DNA of 10,369 nucleotides from Syntrophomonadaceae bacterium. GTDB lineage: Bacteria; Bacillota_D; Dethiobacteria; DTU022. The notes under the pieces were generated by a model. It was not told the DNA's origin and searched no databases. It saw only the letters and a program-made list of their open reading frames with translations. Positions 6,906 through 10,369 of the stretch are shown here, piece after piece (the first letter of the stretch is position 1; the number at the start of each line of letters is the position of its first letter). The stretch covers positions 1 to 10,369 of the forward strand of contig PUNU01000003.1 of the NCBI GenBank assembly GCA_003551865.1, given 5' to 3'. Position numbers and translations under genes: made by a program.

Positions 6906-7184
6906 ATGAAAAAACTTATGGTCACACTGCTGACACTGGTAATGTTGGGAGGGGTTGGTTTTGCCGTGACGGGCTGTGAACCGGAGGCTCCCCCTGAAGA
7001 TCCAATCGAAGAACCTGAAGATCCCGCAGAAGATCCGATCGAAGAACCTGAAGATCCCATAGAAAATATGGAAGATAATGACAACCTGTTTGAAGAACCG
7101 GAAGAAATTGATGACGAAGAACTTGAAGATGAACTGGAGGAAATCCTGGAGGAGTTTGAAGAGGAAACTGAAAACGAATTGTAA
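6906..7184 (+). CDS. Small, highly acidic putative lipoprotein with internal repeats
   Basis: A 92-residue protein. MKK plus a hydrophobic stretch (3-21) leads to the lipobox VTGC, with Cys24 as the expected lipidated residue after signal peptidase II cleavage, so the mature protein should sit on the outer face of the membrane. I counted 38 Asp/Glu among the 69 mature residues and no Lys, Arg or His. Residues after the Cys are a Pro/Glu/Asp spacer containing two copies of EDPIEEPEDP(A/I), matching a 33-bp tandem duplication in the DNA. The C-terminal part (about 66-92) alternates acidic clusters with Ile/Leu/Phe (EELEDELEEILEEFEEE) and should be an amphipathic helix or short coiled coil. I chose ATG 6906 over ATG 6885 because the earlier one overlaps the AAGGAGAGGTG ribosome binding site. 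I do not recognise a named family. Metal or polycation binding at the surface is a guess. It is followed by hairpins and a convergent gene, so it is probably monocistronic. Confidence 0.75.
   Translation: MKKLMVTLLTLVMLGGVGFAVTGCEPEAPPEDPIEEPEDPAEDPIEEPEDPIENMEDNDNLFEEPEEIDDEELEDELEEILEEFEEETENEL
6996..7061 (+). repeat. Two tandem 33-bp units inside the acidic lipoprotein gene
   Basis: Units 6996-7028 and 7029-7061 both begin GAAGATCC and encode EDPIEEPEDP followed by Ala or Ile. They differ at only a few bases, so the duplication looks recent or is kept uniform by slippage. Each unit is itself built of two similar EDP-containing halves. Confidence 0.8.
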
Positions 7185-7189
7185 GCGAT

Positions 7190-7210
7190 GCCTGGTTAAA
7201 GCAGGCTTTT
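7190..7210 (+). terminator. Weak intrinsic terminator candidate after the acidic lipoprotein gene
   Basis: GCCTG (7190-7194) pairs with CAGGC (7202-7206) around a 7-nt loop and is followed by TTTT (7207-7210), six bases after the stop codon. An alternative pairing GGTTAAA/TTTAACC overlaps it. The stem is short, so confidence is low. Confidence 0.35.
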
Positions 7211-7234
7211 AACCTTTGACCATCTCTTGTAAAT

Positions 7235-7262
7235 GATAGCCCGGGGCCTGCCCCGGGCTATC
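7235..7262. terminator. Perfect 12-bp hairpin between convergent genes (probable bidirectional terminator)
   Basis: GATAGCCCGGGG (7235-7246) and CCCCGGGCTATC (7251-7262) pair perfectly around a CCTG loop. It sits 50 bp after the lipoprotein stop and 4 bp after the stop of the membrane-protein gene on the other strand. The GC-rich stem is strong, but neither side has a proper T tract (CTAATTAA on +, ATTTACA on -), so termination may be partial or rely on the A/T bases built into the stem ends. Confidence 0.65.
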
Positions 7263-7266
7263 CTAA

Positions 7267-7521
7267 TTAACGATCCCTTTCCAGATCATATAAGATTTTT
7301 TCTAAATACCATTCTTCGGAACGGTTGGGATAACGTTCGCGCAATCTCTCAATGTGCCTTTCAATGGTTTGATCGGCAGCATCAGGGGGAAGCCTGAGCT
7401 GACGATGAATTTCTTTCCGCAGGGCGCTTCCTTTTACTTTTCCGGGACCCCGGCCGCGTTTACGCAAAAAATAACCGCCAATCAGCGCCGCCGCTACTAT
7501 GATAAATAAAATTATCTCCAT
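7267..7521 (-). CDS. Small single-pass membrane protein of unknown function
   Basis: An 84-residue protein. Residues 3-19 (IILFIIVAAALIGGYFL) form one hydrophobic membrane segment followed directly by RKRGRGPGK, so by the positive-inside rule the C-terminus is cytoplasmic. The cytoplasmic part (about 31-84) is charged and helical: SALRKEIHRQLRLPPDAADQ, a linker, and an ERYPNRSEEWYLEKILYDLE end, where Pro-Asn-Arg-Ser may cap the last helix. I chose ATG 7521 because a perfect AAGGAGG lies five bases upstream; the open frame continues upstream to 7596 but without such support. I do not recognise the family. It stands alone on the minus strand, facing the acidic lipoprotein across a hairpin and diverging from the HDAC operon. 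A direct repeat lies in its leader. Confidence 0.7.
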   Translation of the reverse strand: MEIILFIIVAAALIGGYFLRKRGRGPGKVKGSALRKEIHRQLRLPPDAADQTIERHIERLRERYPNRSEEWYLEKILYDLERDR

Positions 7522-7560
7522 TGTGTCCTCCTTAATATAAACTGACCGCCTTGTATATTC

Positions 7561-7599
7561 TGCATACGGCAAAAAGGCGCCGGGTGCATACCGCAAAAA
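7561..7599. repeat. Pair of 15-bp direct repeats upstream of the small membrane-protein gene
   Basis: TGCATACGGCAAAAA (7561-7575) and TGCATACCGCAAAAA (7585-7599) match at 14 of 15 positions with 24-bp periodicity. They lie 40-78 bp upstream of the ATG at 7521, in a 265-bp gap (7522-7786) with no gene. Minus-strand -10-like hexamers TATTAT and TATAAT occur just upstream of the repeats (about 7615-7645), without good -35 boxes. If transcription starts there, the repeats are in the 5' leader. Confidence 0.5.
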
Positions 7600-7700
7600 C
7601 TCTCAACAGGGCGGTATAATATTCCCCATCCTCTCTATTTATTATAACATCTTCTTAAATAAACCTGAAGAATTGGCGAACAAAACGGCAGTGTTGCCAA

Positions 7701-7729
7701 TTGACATACTATTAAAATCATGATACAGT
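7701..7729 (+). promoter_or_regulatory. Sigma-A-type promoter of the 57-aa/HDAC operon
   Basis: TTGACA (7701-7706, perfect -35), a 17-bp spacer, and TACAGT (7724-7729, 4 of 6 to the -10 consensus). The start point would be near 7736, leaving an AT-rich leader of about 50 nt before the ATG at 7787. A small inverted repeat GGCA-GTGT-TGCC (7687-7698) ends just before the -35 box. Confidence 0.6.
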
Positions 7730-7786
7730 TTATCGCAGATTTTGTATTTTTGCAAAAATTATAAAATATTTGGAGGGGATTATCTT

Positions 7787-7960
7787 ATGGGCGGGAAAAA
7801 ATATGAACATTTTATTGTAAGGGAGCCTGCAGAAGTTTCCGAGCTTCCCCACCATGAAAACATGCCGGACGTCAGATACCCCGTCATAATGTCCAAAGCA
7901 CAGGTGCCGGAAGCAGACGTGTGGGCCATGTTTTTGTTCATGACGGGTGAGGAACAATGA
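7787..7960 (+). CDS. 57-residue protein of unknown function, translationally coupled to the HDAC-family gene
   Basis: The sequence begins MGGKKYEHFIVREPAEVSEL, followed by PHHENMPDVRYPVIMSKAQV, and ends PEADVWAMFLFMTGEEQ. It has no signal peptide and no clear membrane helix; the C-terminal VWAMFLFM is hydrophobic but short. A His-His-Glu cluster (residues 37-39 of the frame's mid-part) could bind metal, but that is speculation. I do not recognise the family. It looks like a real gene because GGAGGGG (7772-7778) lies eight bases before the ATG, a consensus promoter stands upstream, and its TGA overlaps the next ATG (ATGA at 7957-7960). I preferred ATG 7787 to an upstream in-frame ATG at 7742 because of the ribosome binding site. 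The tight coupling suggests its product works with, or regulates, the HDAC-like hydrolase. Confidence 0.7.
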   Translation: MGGKKYEHFIVREPAEVSELPHHENMPDVRYPVIMSKAQVPEADVWAMFLFMTGEEQ

Positions 7961-8709
7961 AAATCTTTTTTCACCGCGATTTCCTTGAACATTATGCCTT
8001 CGATCCGGCTGCCGAGCCGGGCCGCCTGGAGCCTTCAGCCTCCGCCCTGGAAAAAGAATACCCCCTGATTGAACCTCGCGCGGCGGTGCAGGAAGAAATC
8101 CTGCGGGTCCATACCGGAAGGCACTGGCAGTTTGTAGCCGCGGACGAACTGCTTTTGCATACCGCCCTGCTGGCAGCGGGAGCAGCCATTGAAGCGGCGG
8201 AAACGGCCTGCGGGGGCGAGCATGCTTTCGCCCTGTGCCGACCGCCCGGTCACCACGCTTCAGCCGACTCCTGCTGGGGTTTTTGCTATTTTAACAACAT
8301 TGCCATAGCAGTCAGGCACCTCCTTCATCACAACCATATCGGGTCGGCTTTGATTGTCGATTTCGATCTGCACTACGGAGACGGCACTGCCAATATCTTT
8401 CGAGACGAAGACAGGGTGAGATTCTGGCACTGCCGGGAAAGTTCACGTTTCCGCTACCTGGAGCTTTTAGAAAAAGACCTGCAGGATAAAGAAGCGGACC
8501 TGGTGGCAGTCTCGGCCGGATTTGACCGCGGCGTTAACGACTGGGGCGGCATGCTGACGGCAGACGATTACAAAGCCATCGGAAACCTGCTGGCGGGTTT
8601 TGCCCGGGAAAAAAGCGGCGGGCGCCTTTTTGCCGCCCTGGAGGGCGGCTACAACGCACAGGCCCTGGCCAAAAATATTATGGCTTTCCTAAAAGGGCTG
8701 GAAAGTTAA
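7957..8709 (+). CDS. Histone deacetylase / acetoin-utilization (AcuC) / acetylpolyamine amidohydrolase superfamily protein, short form
   Basis: A zinc-dependent amidohydrolase of 250 residues. The active-site elements are present in order: PPGHHAS with the His pair 99-100, GFCYFNNIAIA (108-118), the metal-binding VDFDLHYGDGT (134-144; Asp137 and His139), SAGFD (186-190; Asp190 as third ligand), and EGGY (229-232; Tyr232 as transition-state Tyr). It is therefore probably active. In bacteria this fold removes acyl groups from small amines or protein lysines; the substrate cannot be told from sequence. Two oddities: the usual DxDxHH reads DFDLHY, and the distance from Asp137 to Asp190 is 53 residues, against 89 in human HDAC8, so the glycine-rich loop between NGT and AGFD is missing. 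The ATG at 7957 overlaps the preceding gene's stop, and its ribosome binding site (GGGTGAGGAA) lies inside that gene. No signal peptide: cytoplasmic. It ends 6 bp from the convergent acylase stop. Confidence 0.88.
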   Translation: MKIFFHRDFLEHYAFDPAAEPGRLEPSASALEKEYPLIEPRAAVQEEILRVHTGRHWQFVAADELLLHTALLAAGAAIEAAETACGGEHAFALCRPPGHHASADSCWGFCYFNNIAIAVRHLLHHNHIGSALIVDFDLHYGDGTANIFRDEDRVRFWHCRESSRFRYLELLEKDLQDKEADLVAVSAGFDRGVNDWGGMLTADDYKAIGNLLAGFAREKSGGRLFAALEGGYNAQALAKNIMAFLKGLES

Positions 8710-8715
8710 AAGCAG

Positions 8716-10369
8716 TTATTCCCGGGGACTAAACCGGGCCTTTTCCGCCCACTCTTCCTCCGGATCGCGGGGAACCTCGATCCGGAAATACCCGCCTTCG
8801 AGCCATTTATCAAGCTGGTCACTGTAGTGGGGGCTCAGGGGATGACCGGACTGCCCGCCGGCGATTACAACCTGTGAGCGAATTGTCTCATCCATTTCCG
8901 CAATAAAACGCAGCCCCGCTCCGCCGATCACATTAAAAGGATCGCTTAGCTCATAGCGGGCCCGGCCGACGGTCATGTGATCGCCTCCGTAAGGGTAAGG
9001 CCCCCGGTTTAACAGGTAATCGCCTATGACAGGAGCGACGCCAAGCTCGTGCCTGAACGTAACGGTTTGCAGGTTGTCCCAGCGCCACTCTTCAGGATCG
9101 TCTCCATGTTCCTGCGCCAGGCTTTTCACCGACCGGGAAAAACTGGTCCACAGTATCTCGTCAAGACCTTCCGGAAACCAGGCCGATTCTCCCTTTTCCA
9201 GCAGGTATTCCAGGGAATTATAGGCCAGGTAATCATGTTCGATAAATTCGGAGAAAAGCCGGCTTCCCATCTTCTCCCGAAATACATCTTCCAGCAAATT
9301 AAGATACCATACCTGAAACAGGGCCGCAGCGGAGGAGTCCCTCCGGTTAACCGGGTTTTTAGCCCAGTCGTTAAGTATTTCCAGGGCTTTCTGTTCGAGT
9401 TCGTTCAGCCCCCGGTCGCGGTTTTTCATAATCTGCAGGAAGGCTGGCAGCCTTTCTAAGGCATGCCGGTTGTACCAGTCGTTTTGCAGCATCTTTGAAT
9501 CCTCCAGGGTTACTTCTTCGGCTGTCCCCAGTATCTCGGCAATACGCTGTTTGCGGTAGTGGGGAGCGCTGTCGACACCGATAACATGGGGATATTCATC
9601 TGGAAGCACCCGGTGGTTCGCTGCGGCGATGTAACCGTCTTCCGGATTAAAGAGTTCGGGCATTTCCCGGTGGGAAATGTACCCGTCCCAGCCGTAATCG
9701 GGATCCCAGCCGGGAGTGGGCAGCAGACCGAGCCCCTGTTTACGGATCGGCACCCGCCCGGCTACCCGAAAGCCGATATTGCCCTCTACGTCAGCATAGA
9801 CCAGGGCCTGGATGGGAATAGAAAAATGTGCCAGGGCATCGGAAAACTCTTCCCAACCGCCTGCCCGGTTCATTTTCACTACGGCGTCAATAGTGCTCCC
9901 TTCAATTTCATAGGCGGTCCAGCGCAGGCTCATGGGCGGATCTTCAGAAATCAGGGGGCCGTGCCGGGTATAGATCACTTCCACCGTTTTCGGCTCGTCA
10001 CGTCCTTTTACCCGGATTTCCTTTTCTTCCACTTCCGCCTCATACCACTCTCCGTCGTATTTGAACAGGTAAGGATCTTCGGGGTGACGTTCTTCCAGAA
10101 ACAGATCCTGTGAGTCCCCGATATTAGTCATTCCCCAGGCAATGTGGCGGTTATGGCCGATAACCACTACCGGAGCGCCGGGAATAGACCATCCGTAAAG
10201 ATCCAGACCGCCTTCGAGAGCAAGGCTTAGAGAATTTTCGAACCAGATCGCCGGCAGTGAAAGGGGCAGGTGGCGATCGTTGGCCATTACGGCCGTTTCC
10301 GTAGCGGAAAGCTCGGGGCTTATCACCCAGCTGTTGCTGCCGAAACGGGGCACTGAAACGAGGTGATCC
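8716..10369 (-). CDS. Penicillin acylase family protein (Ntn hydrolase, S45), 5'-truncated by the window edge
   Basis: The frame continues past the right edge (DHLVSVPRFGSNSWV spans the edge region), so the GTG at 10353 is not the start. Missing are the expected signal peptide, the alpha chain and most of the spacer peptide. The beta chain is complete: autocleavage would occur in RFG|SNSWVIS, freeing the Ser nucleophile (codon 10336-10338) and leaving 540 residues, close to the 557 of E. coli penicillin G acylase. Counting from that Ser as B1, His B23 lies in ANDRHLPL and Asn B241 in AAANHRVLP, the positions of the known oxyanion-hole and helper residues. His at B23 is the form seen in AHL acylases and glutaryl acylases, whereas E. 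coli penicillin acylase has Gln. The enzyme hydrolyses an amide; likely substrates are acylated amino compounds such as N-acyl-homoserine lactones or N-acyl amino acids. Family members are usually exported. Neighbour context gives no substrate. Confidence 0.93.
   Translation of the reverse strand, partial: DHLVSVPRFGSNSWVISPELSATETAVMANDRHLPLSLPAIWFENSLSLALEGGLDLYGWSIPGAPVVVIGHNRHIAWGMTNIGDSQDLFLEERHPEDPYLFKYDGEWYEAEVEEKEIRVKGRDEPKTVEVIYTRHGPLISEDPPMSLRWTAYEIEGSTIDAVVKMNRAGGWEEFSDALAHFSIPIQALVYADVEGNIGFRVAGRVPIRKQGLGLLPTPGWDPDYGWDGYISHREMPELFNPEDGYIAAANHRVLPDEYPHVIGVDSAPHYRKQRIAEILGTAEEVTLEDSKMLQNDWYNRHALERLPAFLQIMKNRDRGLNELEQKALEILNDWAKNPVNRRDSSAAALFQVWYLNLLEDVFREKMGSRLFSEFIEHDYLAYNSLEYLLEKGESAWFPEGLDEILWTSFSRSVKSLAQEHGDDPEEWRWDNLQTVTFRHELGVAPVIGDYLLNRGPYPYGGDHMTVGRARYELSDPFNVIGGAGLRFIAEMDETIRSQVVIAGGQSGHPLSPHYSDQLDKWLEGGYFRIEVPRDPEEEWAEKARFSPRE

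Overview
The window looks like bacterial chromosome from an anaerobic, Clostridia- or Peptococcia-like member of the Bacillota. Evidence is the strong AAGGAGG-type ribosome binding sites, intermediate GC content, short intergenic gaps, and a gene set of long-chain acyl-CoA synthetase, cysteine-rich C_GCAxxG_C_C protein, F420-ligase-like protein and short flavodoxin. This taxonomic placement is inference; no marker here fixes the genus. Most genes are housekeeping or metabolic, and I see no phage, CRISPR array or complete mobile element.

Left part (1-3160): the 3' part of a DUF2804 gene (+) converges on asnS (-), a complete asparaginyl-tRNA synthetase. The gap between them holds a decayed N-terminal fragment of an IS110-family transposase that runs up to the asnS stop codon. 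Upstream of asnS, on the same strand, lies a short flavodoxin-like gene whose frame is broken at a T7 run. It has a good sigma-A-type promoter with a dyad symmetry exactly in its spacer, and it may be co-transcribed with asnS (48 bp gap).

Middle (3400-6560): a 596-residue AMP-forming long-chain fatty acyl-CoA ligase (+) converges on a C_GCAxxG_C_C redox-family protein (-). Upstream of that is a protein of the coenzyme F420 gamma-glutamyl ligase family (-).

Right part (6560-10369): a small, extremely acidic lipoprotein with an internal 33-bp tandem duplication (+) faces a small single-pass membrane protein (-) across a perfect 12-bp hairpin. Next is a clean TTGACA-N17-TACAGT promoter driving a two-gene operon of a 57-residue protein of unknown function and a compact histone-deacetylase-superfamily hydrolase, coupled by an ATGA overlap. 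This operon converges, with only 6 bp between stop codons, on a penicillin-acylase-family (Ntn hydrolase) gene that runs off the right edge. Its complete beta chain is in the window.

The genes do not form one pathway. The observations most worth a second look are the 57-aa/HDAC operon with its shortened HDAC, the T7 frame break that is also a formal -1 slippery heptamer, the dyad inside the flavodoxin promoter, and the IS110 remnant.
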